From Nocardioides sp. zg-1308 (GTDB lineage Bacteria > Actinomycetota > Actinomycetes > Propionibacteriales > Nocardioidaceae): 64,000 nucleotides of DNA. Made by a program: the position numbers and the translations under genes. The notes below the pieces were generated by a model that saw nothing but the letters and a program-made list of their open reading frames with translations, did not search any database and was not told the origin of the DNA. The DNA lies in contig NZ_JABJQY010000002.1 in NCBI RefSeq assembly GCF_013155375.1, positions 1,612,001-1,676,000 of the forward strand, given 5' to 3'. Shown one piece after another: positions 44,669 to 53,630 of this stretch (positions are counted from its first letter, which is position 1; every line of letters begins with the position of its first letter).

Positions 44669-45342
44669 CCGCCCTCGCGATCGACACCAACATCGGCGAG
44701 CTCTGGCCGCTCGTGTGGCAGGCGACCTACGAGACGCTCTACATCGTCGCGCTCACCCTCGGGCTGGGCGGCGTGCTCGGCCTGCTGCTCGGCCTGGCGC
44801 TGTACGTCACCCGCCGCGGCGGGCTCTACGCCAGCCGCCCCGCCAACGTCGTGCTCAACGTGCTGGTCAACTTCTTCCGGCCGATCCCGTTCGTCATCTT
44901 CATCGCCGCGGTGCAGCCGCTGGCGCGGGTGGTCGTCGGCACCGGCATCGGCAACCCGGCGATCATCTTCGCGCTGACGCTCGCGGCCACCTTCGGCATC
45001 AGCCGCATCGTCGAGCAGAACCTCGTCACGGTCGACCCCGGCGTCATCGAGGCGGCCCGGTCGGTCGGCGCGAGCCGCGCCCGGATCATCCGCACGGTCG
45101 TGCTGCCCGAGGCGCTGGGCCCGCTGGTGCTGGGCTACACCTTCGTCTTCGTGGCGATCGTCGACATGACCGCCGTCGCCGGCGTGGTCGGCGGCGGCGG
45201 GCTGGGCAACTTCGCCCTGCAGTACGGATTCCGTCAGTTCGACGCCGTCGTGACGTGGACGGCGGTGCTCATCATCGTCGCGCTCGTCCAGGTCGTGCAG
45301 CTGGCGGGCAACGTCCTCGCCCGCCGCGTGCTGCGGCGCTGA
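44665..45342 (+). CDS. metI: Methionine ABC transporter permease
   Basis: A 225-residue permease with five membrane segments. ATYETLYIVALTLGLGGVLG, NFFRPIPFVIFIAAVQP and the EAA loop GVIEAARSVGASRARIIRTVVLPEALGP identify MetI; GGGGLGNFALQYGFRQFD is the conserved C-terminal block. It is the last gene of metQNI. Confidence 0.94.
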   Translation: MTALAIDTNIGELWPLVWQATYETLYIVALTLGLGGVLGLLLGLALYVTRRGGLYASRPANVVLNVLVNFFRPIPFVIFIAAVQPLARVVVGTGIGNPAIIFALTLAATFGISRIVEQNLVTVDPGVIEAARSVGASRARIIRTVVLPEALGPLVLGYTFVFVAIVDMTAVAGVVGGGGLGNFALQYGFRQFDAVVTWTAVLIIVALVQVVQLAGNVLARRVLRR

Positions 45343-45438
45343 TCCCGCACGTCTGCTCCGCTCACCGGCTGTCGTGGCCCGGTCGATCACGTGGCGTGCG
45401 TCACGCCCGCTGGCGTTCCACCACGGAATCCGCAGGCG

Positions 45439-45444
45439 TAGGCT
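45439..45444 (+). promoter_or_regulatory. Candidate -10 TAGGCT of the DUF2520-panC-panD unit
   Basis: TAGGCT lies 55 bases before the ATG at 45500. A GAAGAGG ribosome-binding site near 45488 fits a leadered transcript. Confidence 0.4.
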
Positions 45445-45499
45445 CGAGGTTGATCGCAGTAGATCGGTACCCGCGAGGGACTGAAACGAAGAGGTCGAC

Positions 45500-46399
45500 A
45501 TGACGAAGCACCGCATCGGCGTGGTCGGAGCAGGGCGGGTGGGCGCCGTACTGGCAGCCGGGTTCCGCGCCTCGGGCCACGAGGTCGTCGCCGCCGCCGG
45601 CGAGTCCGACGCCTCCCGTCGCCGCATCGCCGAGCTGCTGCCGGGCGTCCACGCCGCCAAGCCGACGGACGTCGCCCGTGCGAGCGACCTGCTCCTCCTG
45701 ACGGTCCCCGACGACATGCTGTCCAACGTCGTCACCATGCTCGTGGCCAGCGGTGCCGTGCGGGAGGGCCAGCTCGTCGTGCACACCAGCGGACGGCACG
45801 GCCTCGCCGTCCTCGAGCCCGCCCGCGCGGCGGGCGCGACCACCATCGCGATGCACCCCGCCATGACGTTCACCGGCACCGAGGTCGACCTGCCGCGACT
45901 GTCGGGCTGCGTCTTCGGCGTGACCGCCGACGACGCCGACCGCGCCCTCACCGAGGCTCTCGTCGCCGACCTCGGCGGCCGCCCGATGTGGGTGCCGGAG
46001 TCGCGCCGCACGCTCTACCACGCAGGCCTCGCCCACGGCGCCAACCACCTCGTCACCCTCGTGGCCGAGGCGATGGAGATCCTCTCCGCCGCCGGTGCGG
46101 AGGACCCCGCCGCCACGCTGCGGCCGCTGCTGACCGCCGCTCTCGACAACGCGCTCGAGGACGGCGACGCCGCCCTCACCGGCCCGATCGTCCGGGGCGA
46201 CGTGGAGACCGTGCGCGCCCACCTCGCCGACCTCGTCGCGACGGCGCCGCAGACGCTGCCGTCCTACGTCGCGATGGCCCGCGCGACGCTCGACCGGGCC
46301 GTCACCGACGGCCGGCTGCTGCCCATCCGGGCCGCGAAGATGCTCCGGGTCCTGCAGGCCGCCGAGGCCGGCACCCGCGCGGGCGCCGAGCACCGATGA
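45500..46399 (+). CDS. Rossmann-like/DUF2520 protein upstream of panC
   Basis: 299 residues. The N terminus binds NAD(P) ([18 protein letters not shown]) and is followed by [12 protein letters not shown] and [21 protein letters not shown]. The C-terminal DUF2520 domain ([20 protein letters not shown]) is helical. The fold resembles 6-phosphogluconate and ketopantoate reductases. Homologues sit beside panC in mycobacteria (Rv3603c). Overlap with panC by ATGA makes a role in pantothenate synthesis, such as ketopantoate reduction, an attractive but unproven inference. Confidence 0.85.
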   Translation: MTKHRIGVVGAGRVGAVLAAGFRASGHEVVAAAGESDASRRRIAELLPGVHAAKPTDVARASDLLLLTVPDDMLSNVVTMLVASGAVREGQLVVHTSGRHGLAVLEPARAAGATTIAMHPAMTFTGTEVDLPRLSGCVFGVTADDADRALTEALVADLGGRPMWVPESRRTLYHAGLAHGANHLVTLVAEAMEILSAAGAEDPAATLRPLLTAALDNALEDGDAALTGPIVRGDVETVRAHLADLVATAPQTLPSYVAMARATLDRAVTDGRLLPIRAAKMLRVLQAAEAGTRAGAEHR

Positions 46400-47334
46400 C
46401 CGCAGCCCCCGTCCTCGCGTCCACCCGCGAGGAGCTCTCAGCCCTGCTCGACGGCGCCCGCAGGTCCGGCGGACGCGTCGCGTTCGTGCCGACGATGGGT
46501 GCCCTCCACGAGGGCCACGCCAGCCTGATGCGTGCCGCGCGCGCAGCGACGGACGGTCCGCTCGTCGTGAGCATCTTCGTCAACCCGATGCAGTTCGCCC
46601 CGACGGAGGACCTCGACCGCTACCCCCGCACGCTCGACGCGGACCTCGAGGTCTGCGCGGCCGAGGGCGTCGACGTGGTCTTCGCGCCGGGCGTCGAGGA
46701 GATGTACCCCGGCGGGTTCAGCCACGACTCCGTCCGCGACGGCGTCACCGTCGCGCCGGGGTCGGTCGCCACGATCCTCGACGGCGCCTCCCGGCCGGGT
46801 CACTTCGACGGCGTCCTGACCGTCGTCGCCAAGCTCTTCGGCCTGGTCCGCCCCGACGTCGCGGTCTTCGGTCAGAAGGACTACCAGCAGCTCGTCCTGA
46901 TCCGGCGGATGGTCCGCGACCTGTGCCTGGGCATCGACGTCGTCGGCGCGGAGACGGTGCGGGAGCCCGACGGACTGGCCCTCTCGAGCCGCAACCGCTA
47001 CCTCGACGCCGACCAGCGGCGGACCGCGCTGGCCCTGAGCCGGGCGCTGCGGGCCGCGCAGGAGCGGGCGGCGTACGGCGTGCCCGCGGCGCGCTGGGCC
47101 GCGATGGCGGTGCTCAAGGCCGAGCCGGGGCTGGAGCTCGACTACCTCGCCCTCACCGGGCCCGACCTCGGCGAGCCGCCGGAGACCGGCGAGGGCCGGG
47201 TCCTGGTGGCGGCGCGGGTCGGCACCACCCGGCTGATCGACAACGTGCCGGTCGTCTTCGACCGCGCCACCCCTGACCTCATGACGGCGGGGACCGCGCC
47301 TGCGGCCTCGACCACCAGTGAAAGGAGCAGCTGA
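46396..47334 (+). CDS. panC: Pantothenate synthetase (pantoate-beta-alanine ligase)
   Basis: 312 residues. [22 protein letters not shown] holds the ATP-binding HxGH motif, followed by [42 protein letters not shown] and [15 protein letters not shown] with the KMSKS-like region. It condenses pantoate and beta-alanine using ATP. Beta-alanine comes from PanD, encoded next with a one-base overlap. Confidence 0.95.
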   Translation: MTAAPVLASTREELSALLDGARRSGGRVAFVPTMGALHEGHASLMRAARAATDGPLVVSIFVNPMQFAPTEDLDRYPRTLDADLEVCAAEGVDVVFAPGVEEMYPGGFSHDSVRDGVTVAPGSVATILDGASRPGHFDGVLTVVAKLFGLVRPDVAVFGQKDYQQLVLIRRMVRDLCLGIDVVGAETVREPDGLALSSRNRYLDADQRRTALALSRALRAAQERAAYGVPAARWAAMAVLKAEPGLELDYLALTGPDLGEPPETGEGRVLVAARVGTTRLIDNVPVVFDRATPDLMTAGTAPAASTTSERSS

Positions 47335-47762
47335 TGCTGCGCACCATGATGACCTCGAAGATCCACCGGGCGACAGTGACGCAGGCCGACCTGCACTACG
47401 TCGGGTCGGTGACGGTCGACGAGGACCTGCTCGACGCCGCCGACCTGCTGCCCGGTGAGCTGGTCCACATCGTCGACGTCACCAACGGCGCCCGCCTCGA
47501 GACCTACACGATCGCCGGCGAGCGCGGCTCGGGCGTCATCGGCATCAACGGCGCCGCCGCGCGGCTCGTGCACCCCGGCGACACGGTCATCCTCATCGGC
47601 TACGGCCAGATGGAGACCGCCGAGGCCAAGGAGCACCAGCCGCACGTGGTGTTCGTCGACGGGGACAACAAGGTCCTGGCGACCGGCTACGACCCGGCCG
47701 AGACCTTCGGCGACGCCACGCTGAGCCGCGGCGACCTGCTGGCGCCCCGGCCCACTCGCTAG
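47334..47762 (+). CDS. panD: Aspartate 1-decarboxylase proenzyme
   Basis: A 142-residue pyruvoyl enzyme that makes beta-alanine from aspartate. Self-cleavage at Gly24-Ser25 ([12 protein letters not shown]) creates the cofactor. [18 protein letters not shown] and [20 protein letters not shown] are conserved. It starts within the panC stop (TGATG). Its TAG stop is part of the -10 element for nadB. Confidence 0.95.
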   Translation: MLRTMMTSKIHRATVTQADLHYVGSVTVDEDLLDAADLLPGELVHIVDVTNGARLETYTIAGERGSGVIGINGAAARLVHPGDTVILIGYGQMETAEAKEHQPHVVFVDGDNKVLATGYDPAETFGDATLSRGDLLAPRPTR

Positions 47763-47765
47763 CCT
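47760..47765 (+). promoter_or_regulatory. -10 hexamer TAGCCT overlapping the panD stop; leaderless nadB promoter
   Basis: TAGCCT, six bases, then the ATG at 47772. Confidence 0.5.
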
Positions 47766-47771
47766 GCACGG

Positions 47772-49502
47772 ATGACTGCTCACCGGCCGGTCCCGGGCCG
47801 CCTCCGCGCGCCCGCCCCCGGCTGGGCCACCCGCGCCGACGTCGTGGTGGTGGGGTCCGGGATCGCCGGCCTCACCGCCGCGCTGCGCGTGCACGCGGCC
47901 GATCCGTCGCTGCGGCTGCTCGTCGTCACCAAGGACGTCCTCGCCGCCGGGTCGACCCAGTGGGCGCAGGGCGGCATCGCCGCGGCGCTCGGCCCCGAGG
48001 ACACCCCGGAGCAGCACGAGCGCGACACGCTCGTCGCCGGCGCGGGGGCGTGCGACCCCGAGGCCGTCCGGGTCCTGGTGACCGAGGGCCCCGCGGCGGT
48101 GCACGAGCTGATCGCGCTCGGCACCCGCTTCGACCACCACCCCGACGGCGAGCTGTCGCTGACCCGCGAGGGCGGCCACCACCGTGACCGGATCGCCCAC
48201 GCGGGCGGGGACGCGACCGGTGCGGAGATCCAACGGGCGCTGATCGCCGCCGTCGAGCGCGCGCCCGAGATCGAGGTCGTGCAGCACGCGCTGGCCGTCG
48301 ACCTGCTCCTCGCCGCCGACGGCGGTGTCGCCGGGCTGACGCTCCACGTGCTCGGCGAGGGGCAGCGCGACGGCGTGGGCGCCGTGCACTGCCGCGCCGT
48401 GGTGCTCGCCTCAGGCGGGCTGGGCCAGGTGTTCAGCCAGTCCACCAACCCCAGCGTCTCGACCGGTGACGGGATGGCGCTCGCCCTGCGCGCGGGCGCG
48501 CGGGTCCGCGACCTCGAGTTCGTGCAGTTCCACCCGACCGTCATGTGGCTGGGACCCGACTCGCAGGGCCAGCAGCCGCTGATCTCCGAGGCCGTCCGCG
48601 GCGAGGGTGCCTTCCTGGTCGACGCCGAGGGCCGGCGCTTCATGCAGGGGCAGCACGAGCTCGCCGACCTCGCGCCCCGCGACGTGGTGGCCAAGGCCAT
48701 CACCCGCCGGATGGTCGAGACCGGGCAGCCCCACGTGTGGCTCGACGCCAGACACCTCGGGCTACCCGCGAGCGCAGCGAGCCACCCCGGTGATCGAGCA
48801 GGCGGTGAGGAACGAGCCGCCGTATCGAGGTTCTGGGCCCGCCGGTTCCCCACCATCCTCCGCGTCTGCCGCGAGCACGGGGTCGACCCGGTCACGCAGC
48901 TCATCCCCGTCGCACCGGCCCAGCACTACGCCTCCGGCGGCGTCGCCACCGACCTGTGGGGACGTACGACCGTGCCCGGGCTCTACGCGACCGGCGAGGT
49001 CGCCTGCTCCGGCGTCCACGGCGCCAACCGGCTGGCGTCCAACTCGCTCCTCGAGGGGCTGGTCTTCTCCCGCCGGATCGCCGACGTCCTTCCGGCCGAG
49101 CTCCGCGGCTGGGCCGAGCCCGCCGAGGACGACCGGCGCGAGGGGCTGGTCTCGGGGGAGCGGCGCCGAGTGATGCAGGACCTGATGACCCACCGGGTGG
49201 GTGTCCTCCGGCACGCCGACGGCCTCTCCGACGCCCTCGACGTCCTCGGCACGCTCGACCCGGGCGACGCCGTCGTCGACCCCGCGGCCTGGGAGACGAC
49301 CAACCTGCTGACCATCAGCACCGCGCTGGCCGCGGCGGCTGCGCTGCGCACGGAGACCCGCGGCTCGCACTGGCGCGAGGACCACCCCGAGCGCGACGAC
49401 ACGAGGGCCGGCCACGTCGACTCCTGGCTCGACGCGGACGGCACGGTGCGGGTGGAGTGGACCTACGCCCCCTCCACCGACCCCACGGAGGTCGTCGCAT
49501 GA
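47772..49502 (+). CDS. nadB: L-aspartate oxidase with a 23-residue insertion
   Basis: A 576-residue flavoprotein that oxidises aspartate to iminoaspartate for quinolinate synthesis. VVVVGSGIAGLTAALRV binds FAD, GSTQWAQGGIAAAL, EGGHHRDRIAHAGGDATG and HYASGGVATDLWGRTTVPGLYATGEVACSGVHGANRLASNSLLEGL are conserved. Residues 331-353 interrupt the segment that is normally continuous, WLDARHLG to FWARRFPTI, and are encoded by a 69-bp insertion with repeat-like character. No nadA is in the window, which is unusual because nadA often precedes nadB. Confidence 0.93.
   Translation: MTAHRPVPGRLRAPAPGWATRADVVVVGSGIAGLTAALRVHAADPSLRLLVVTKDVLAAGSTQWAQGGIAAALGPEDTPEQHERDTLVAGAGACDPEAVRVLVTEGPAAVHELIALGTRFDHHPDGELSLTREGGHHRDRIAHAGGDATGAEIQRALIAAVERAPEIEVVQHALAVDLLLAADGGVAGLTLHVLGEGQRDGVGAVHCRAVVLASGGLGQVFSQSTNPSVSTGDGMALALRAGARVRDLEFVQFHPTVMWLGPDSQGQQPLISEAVRGEGAFLVDAEGRRFMQGQHELADLAPRDVVAKAITRRMVETGQPHVWLDARHLGLPASAASHPGDRAGGEERAAVSRFWARRFPTILRVCREHGVDPVTQLIPVAPAQHYASGGVATDLWGRTTVPGLYATGEVACSGVHGANRLASNSLLEGLVFSRRIADVLPAELRGWAEPAEDDRREGLVSGERRRVMQDLMTHRVGVLRHADGLSDALDVLGTLDPGDAVVDPAAWETTNLLTISTALAAAAALRTETRGSHWREDHPERDDTRAGHVDSWLDADGTVRVEWTYAPSTDPTEVVA
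48762..48830 (+). repeat. 69-bp in-frame insertion within nadB
   Basis: The segment begins after CACCTCGGG and ends before TTCTGGGCCC. It includes GCGAGCGCAGCGAGCCACC, GGTGATCGAGCAGG and GGTGAGGAACGAGCCGCC. It splits a conserved NadB block but keeps the frame (23 codons). The word GAGGAACGAGC recurs at 35.5 kb. Confidence 0.65.
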
Positions 49503-49563
49503 CCACCCCACGACGTTCTTCTCCTCCGCTCCGCTCCTCCGAACAACGCCGCAGGGACCCCGC

Positions 49564-50484
49564 ATGACGAGACCCAGCGACGTGCCGCAGGAGCTGCGCG
49601 ACGAGCTCACCGCCGCCGGGCTCGACCTCGACCACGTGTGGGACGTGCTCCGGCGGGCGCTGTCCGAGGACCTCCCCGACCACCGCGCGGACGACCCGAC
49701 CAGCTCCTCGACCATCTCGCCCGACGCCCGCGGCGAGGCCGTCTTCGCCGCCCGGGAGCCGGGGGTCGTGGCCGGCCTCGGCGTCGCCGCCGTCGCCTTC
49801 GTCATGGTCGGCGCGGACGCGACGATCAGCGACCGCCTGCCCGACGGCACCCGCGTCGAGCGCGGCGACGTCGTGATGCGGGTCGCCGGGCTCACCCAGC
49901 GCCTGCTGGTCGCCGAGCGCACCGCCCTCAACCTCGCCTGCCACCTCTCCGGCATCGCGAGCGCCACGGCGCGCTGGGTGGAGGCGCTCGAGGGCTCGCC
50001 GACGCGGGTGCTCGACACCCGCAAGACGCTGCCCGGCCTGCGCGCCCTGCAGAAGTACGCCGTGCGCTGCGGCGGCGGCGTCAACCACCGCACCAGCCTG
50101 CAGGACATGGCGATGGTCAAGGACAACCACGTCATCGCGGCCGGTGGTGTGCTCCCCGCGCTCGAGGCCATCCGGGGGCGGCACCCGGGGCTCCCGGTCG
50201 AGGTCGAGGTCACGACGCTCGATCAGCTCGAGGAGCTGCTCGCGCTGCCCGGGCCGCCGGAGCGGATCCTGCTCGACAACATGTCGGACGAGCTGATGAC
50301 AGAGGCGGTCCGTCGTACGGCCGGGCGGGTGCCGCTCGAGGCCAGCGGCGGGATCACCCTCGAGCGCGCCGGCCGGATCGGCGCCACCGGGGTCGACTTC
50401 GTGTCCGTCGGTGCCCTGACGCACTCGGTCGTCGTGTTCGACATCGGGATGGACCTGGTCGACGGGCCGGGGACGAGCGCATGA
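49564..50484 (+). CDS. nadC: Nicotinate-nucleotide pyrophosphorylase (quinolinate phosphoribosyltransferase)
   Basis: 306 residues. It converts quinolinate and PRPP to nicotinate mononucleotide. RTALNLACHLSGIASATARWVEAL, RVLDTRKTLPGLRALQKYAVRCGGGVNHR, DMAMVKDNHV and LEASGGITLERAGRIGATGVDFVSVGAL are diagnostic. It starts 61 bases after nadB and overlaps coaX by ATGA. Confidence 0.95.
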   Translation: MTRPSDVPQELRDELTAAGLDLDHVWDVLRRALSEDLPDHRADDPTSSSTISPDARGEAVFAAREPGVVAGLGVAAVAFVMVGADATISDRLPDGTRVERGDVVMRVAGLTQRLLVAERTALNLACHLSGIASATARWVEALEGSPTRVLDTRKTLPGLRALQKYAVRCGGGVNHRTSLQDMAMVKDNHVIAAGGVLPALEAIRGRHPGLPVEVEVTTLDQLEELLALPGPPERILLDNMSDELMTEAVRRTAGRVPLEASGGITLERAGRIGATGVDFVSVGALTHSVVVFDIGMDLVDGPGTSA

Positions 50485-51251
50485 CACTGCTCGCCGCCGA
50501 CATCCGCAACACCCACACGTTCGTCGGGCTGCTCGACGGCGACGAGGTCACCGCCCACTGGCGCGTGGCCACCGACGAGCGGCGCACCGCCGACGAGTGG
50601 TCGATGCTGCTCACGGGGTTGCTCGGCGAGCGTGCCGACGAGGTGGAGGGCATCGCCGTCTGCGCGACCGTGCCGGCCGTCCTGCACGAGTGGCGCGAGA
50701 TGCTCGAACGCCATTTCGGTGACGTCACCGCCATCGTCGTCGAGCCGGGGGTCCGCACCGGCATCCCGGTCCTCATGGACAACCCCCGCGAGGTCGGTGC
50801 CGACCGGATCGTCAATTCCCTGGCCGCCGCAGCACTCCACGGGGGACCCGCGATCGTCGTCGACCTCGGCACAGCCACGACGTTCGACGTCGTCAATGCC
50901 AAGGGCCAGTACGTCGGCGGCGCCATCTGCCCCGGCATCGAGATCTCGCTCGAGGCGCTCGGGCGCCGTGGCGCGCAGCTGCGCACGGTCGAGCTGGCCC
51001 GTCCGCGCTCGGTGATCGCCAAGAACACCGTGGAGGCGTTGCAGAGCGGGATGGTGTTCGGCGTCGCCGCCCAGGTCGAGGGGCTCGTCGCGCGGATGAT
51101 CGCCGAGCTCGGCGAGCCCGCCGAGAATGTCAGCGTGATTTCGACCGGGCATTTGGCGCCGTTGCTCACCGACGATTGTGGGTGTTTCACGATTCATTCA
51201 CCGTGGCTCACCCTGCAGGGATTGCGACTGGTCTTCGAACGCAATTCCTGA
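50481..51251 (+). CDS. coaX: Type III pantothenate kinase
   Basis: 256 residues. The ASKHA phosphate loop is in LLAADIRNTHTFVGLLDGD, with VGADRIVNSLAAAALHGG, AIVVDLGTATTFDVV and GGAICPGIEISLEAL following. It phosphorylates pantothenate, the product of the PanC step nearby, to begin CoA synthesis. The last 100 bases are noticeably less GC-rich and run into the AT-rich lsr2 promoter region. Confidence 0.94.
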   Translation: MTLLAADIRNTHTFVGLLDGDEVTAHWRVATDERRTADEWSMLLTGLLGERADEVEGIAVCATVPAVLHEWREMLERHFGDVTAIVVEPGVRTGIPVLMDNPREVGADRIVNSLAAAALHGGPAIVVDLGTATTFDVVNAKGQYVGGAICPGIEISLEALGRRGAQLRTVELARPRSVIAKNTVEALQSGMVFGVAAQVEGLVARMIAELGEPAENVSVISTGHLAPLLTDDCGCFTIHSPWLTLQGLRLVFERNS

Positions 51252-51301
51252 ATTGCGTCGTCAAGAATTCCCTGACTCCTTTTGTGCAATTCCTGAGTTG
51301 C
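51241..51301. promoter_or_regulatory. Twin inverted repeats upstream of lsr2
   Basis: GCAATTCCTGAATTGC (51241-51256, perfect 7-bp arms) and GCAATTCCTGAGTTGC (51286-51301, one wobble) lie 45 bp apart in the most AT-rich stretch of this region, 47 bp before the lsr2 ATG. They are candidate operators, possibly for autoregulation. Confidence 0.55.
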
Positions 51302-51347
51302 TGCCACACTGCTTTCGCCCTGTCGCAGGAAAGCAAAGGAATCCGCA

Positions 51348-51680
51348 ATGGCACAAAAGGTCAACATCGTCCTGGTCGACGACCTCGACGGCACCGAGGC
51401 CACCGAGACCGTCACCTTCGGCCTCGACGGGACGACCTACGAGATCGACCTCAACGACGCCAACGCCGCTGCCCTGCGCGAGGCGCTGAGCGGCTACGTC
51501 GGTCACGCCCGCAAGGTCGCCGGCGGGTCCCGCCGCACCCGCCGGTCCACCAACGGCGCGTCCTCCTCGGGCTCCAACACCAAGGACGTCCGTGAGTGGG
51601 CCAAGGAGCAGGGGATGGAGGTCTCCGAGCGCGGCCGCATCTCCGCCGACGTGCAGCAGGCCTACGACGCCGCCCACTGA
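51348..51680 (+). CDS. lsr2: Nucleoid-associated xenogeneic silencer Lsr2
   Basis: 110 residues. The N-terminal oligomerisation domain (QKVNIVLVDDLDGTEATETVTFGLDGTTYEIDL) and the C-terminal DNA-binding domain (VREWAKEQGMEVSERGRISADVQQAYDAA) with the AT-hook-like RGR loop are joined by a Ser-rich linker. Lsr2 bridges DNA and silences AT-rich, often horizontally acquired, genes. AGGAA sites precede the ATG. It is followed by hairpins and the convergent transport operon. Confidence 0.95.
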   Translation: MAQKVNIVLVDDLDGTEATETVTFGLDGTTYEIDLNDANAAALREALSGYVGHARKVAGGSRRTRRSTNGASSSGSNTKDVREWAKEQGMEVSERGRISADVQQAYDAAH

Positions 51681-51682
51681 CC

Positions 51683-51717
51683 GCCGCCGCGCGCGAGGCG
51701 GCTCACCGGTCCCGGTG
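51683..51717. terminator. Two short hairpins between convergent lsr2 and ABC operon
   Basis: GCCGCC/GGCGGC at 51683-51702 and CACCG/CGGTG at 51704-51717, without T tracts, in the 45-base convergent gap. Confidence 0.4.
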
Positions 51718-51725
51718 GGCTGCCC

Positions 51726-52520
51726 TCACGCGACGTCGGCGTAGATGGCGCGACGCACGTCCGCCGTCAGGTCGGTGTACTCCGGGAGCGAGCGGATCTC
51801 CTCCACCGGCACGCTCTCCCCGTCGCGGCCGAACCGGGCCGGGGCGTCGAAGACGATCCGCCCCGGTCGGGGGCTCATCACGAGGACCCGGGACCCCAGG
51901 TAGACCGCCTCGTCCACGCTGTGGGTGATGAACAGGACGGTCTTGCCGGTCTCGCGCCAGATCTGGAGGAGCTCCCCCTGGAGGCGCTCGCGGGTCAGCG
52001 CGTCGAGGGCGCCGAACGGCTCGTCCATCAGCACGATGTCGGGGTCGCCGGCGAGCACGCGCGCGATCTGGCAGCGTTGCTGCATGCCGCCGGAGAGCTC
52101 GTACGGGCGGTGGTCGGCGAAGGCGTCGAGCCCCACCATCTCCAGGTAGCGGTCGGCGCGAGCGCGTCGCTCGGCCGCCGGCACCCGCTGGAAGCGGGGG
52201 CCCACCTCGACGTTGCGGCGCACGCTCAGCCACGGGAAGAGGGTCGGCTGCTGGAAGACGACACCGCGGTCGTGCCCCGGGCCCCGGACGGGCTCGCCCG
52301 AGACCGTCACCGAGCCGCTGCTCGGCTCGGTGAAGCCGGCGAGGATCCGCAGCAGGGTCGTCTTGCCGCACCCGGAGGGTCCCGCGAGGGTGACGAACTC
52401 GCCGGGAGCGATGTCGAGGGTGGTGGCCGCCAGGGCGGGGATCGACTCCCCGCCGACGTCGAAGCTCTTCGCGACCCCGTCGAGCACGATGGCGCGGCCG
52501 TGCCCCGTACGGGCGGTCAC
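51726..52520 (-). CDS. Sulfonate/taurine/nitrate-type ABC transporter, ATP-binding protein
   Basis: 264 residues. Walker A GPSGCGKTT, signature LSGGMQQRCQIARVLA, Walker B IVLMDEPFGALD and switch His in LFITHSVDEA are typical of the TauB/SsuB branch. The C-terminal tail matches this branch too (VPVEEIRSLPEYTDL). It starts with GTG in a GTGA overlap with the binding-protein gene. It is the last gene of a permease-binding protein-ATPase operon; specificity must come from the binding protein. Confidence 0.88.
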   Translation of the reverse strand: MTARTGHGRAIVLDGVAKSFDVGGESIPALAATTLDIAPGEFVTLAGPSGCGKTTLLRILAGFTEPSSGSVTVSGEPVRGPGHDRGVVFQQPTLFPWLSVRRNVEVGPRFQRVPAAERRARADRYLEMVGLDAFADHRPYELSGGMQQRCQIARVLAGDPDIVLMDEPFGALDALTRERLQGELLQIWRETGKTVLFITHSVDEAVYLGSRVLVMSPRPGRIVFDAPARFGRDGESVPVEEIRSLPEYTDLTADVRRAIYADVA

Positions 52521-53587
52521 GGCGTCACCGACGCGGCGGGGCCGGCATCGACGTGCGAGGCGTAGTCCTGCGTGCTCCCCACCGCCTCGATGCCACCCTG
52601 CTCCAGCAGGAAGGACGCCGTGGTGTGCAGGTCCTCGGCCAGCTTGCCGCCGAGGTAGTCCGGTCCGGCCTGGGTCGCGGCGTCGAGGAAGGTGAGCCCC
52701 TCGAACTGGGGGAGGACGTCCTCGGGGTCGATGCCGAGCACGACGGCGACCGACTCGGCCGCGGTCTCCGGGTCGTCCTGGATCATCGTGACGGCGTGGT
52801 CCTGTGCCTTCGCCCACTGCTCCATGAACGCGGCGTTGTCCGCGGCGAACGCGGCGTCGACGGTGCCCACGTCGAAGGTGGGTCGGCCCGCCTCGGCGGT
52901 GTCGGCGCTGGACAGGATGCGGGTGCCGCCGTCCTCGATCAGCTGGCTCTGCGTGGGGTCCCAGACCCAGGCGGCGTCGATCTGGTCGCCCTGCCAGGCG
53001 CCGGCCATCTTCTCCGGGTCGAGGTTGATCACCTTGACGTCCTTGTCGGGGTCGAGGCCCTCCTCGATCAGGGCCTGCAGGAGCGAGTAGTGCGCGGTGC
53101 TGCTGAACGGCACCGCGATGGTGCCGCCTCGCAGGCCCGTCAGGTCCGTGACGGCGGGGTCCTTGACGACGAGGGACTCGGCGTCGCCGATCACGTCGTG
53201 GATCCAGACCACGTCGATGTCGACGTCGGCGTTGGTCGGCGCGGACGAGGCGATGGTCGCCGGCGAGGATCCCATCAGGCCGAGGTCGACCTCACCGGCG
53301 CCGTAGTAGCCCACGACGTCGCCGCCCGAGGCCGCCTGGACCCAGGTGATGGTGGCGTTGGGCATGCAGGCCTCGAGCAGGCCGAGGTCCTTGACCACGA
53401 CGTCGCCGTTGGGGATCGCCTGCCAGGCAATCCTCGCCGTCGTCTCGACCGACTCGTCGGGCGTCCACGGGCACGCGGAGTCCTCGGGGGCGGTGGTGCT
53501 CGAGCGGCCGGCCTCGACGCAGCCGGTGAGGCCGAGGGCGAGGGCGGCTGCGGTGGCGGCCGTGGCGAGGGTGCGGAAGGGGTGCAT
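52517..53587 (-). CDS. Taurine-type ABC transporter substrate-binding lipoprotein
   Basis: A 356-residue lipoprotein with lipobox LGLTGC. The mature domain resembles TauA: RIAWQAIPNGDVVVKDLGLLEACMPNATITWVQAASGGDVV, VDLGLMGSSPATIA and VVWIHDVIGDAESLVVKD. Taurine or a related sulfonate is the best guess. No TauD dioxygenase or SsuD monooxygenase is nearby, so the substrate is uncertain. Confidence 0.87.
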   Translation of the reverse strand: MHPFRTLATAATAAALALGLTGCVEAGRSSTTAPEDSACPWTPDESVETTARIAWQAIPNGDVVVKDLGLLEACMPNATITWVQAASGGDVVGYYGAGEVDLGLMGSSPATIASSAPTNADVDIDVVWIHDVIGDAESLVVKDPAVTDLTGLRGGTIAVPFSSTAHYSLLQALIEEGLDPDKDVKVINLDPEKMAGAWQGDQIDAAWVWDPTQSQLIEDGGTRILSSADTAEAGRPTFDVGTVDAAFAADNAAFMEQWAKAQDHAVTMIQDDPETAAESVAVVLGIDPEDVLPQFEGLTFLDAATQAGPDYLGGKLAEDLHTTASFLLEQGGIEAVGSTQDYASHVDAGPAASVTP

Positions 53588-53630
53588 CAGTGCTCCTGGT
53601 TGTCAGCGGGGTGAGGGGTGGGTAGGTGGA

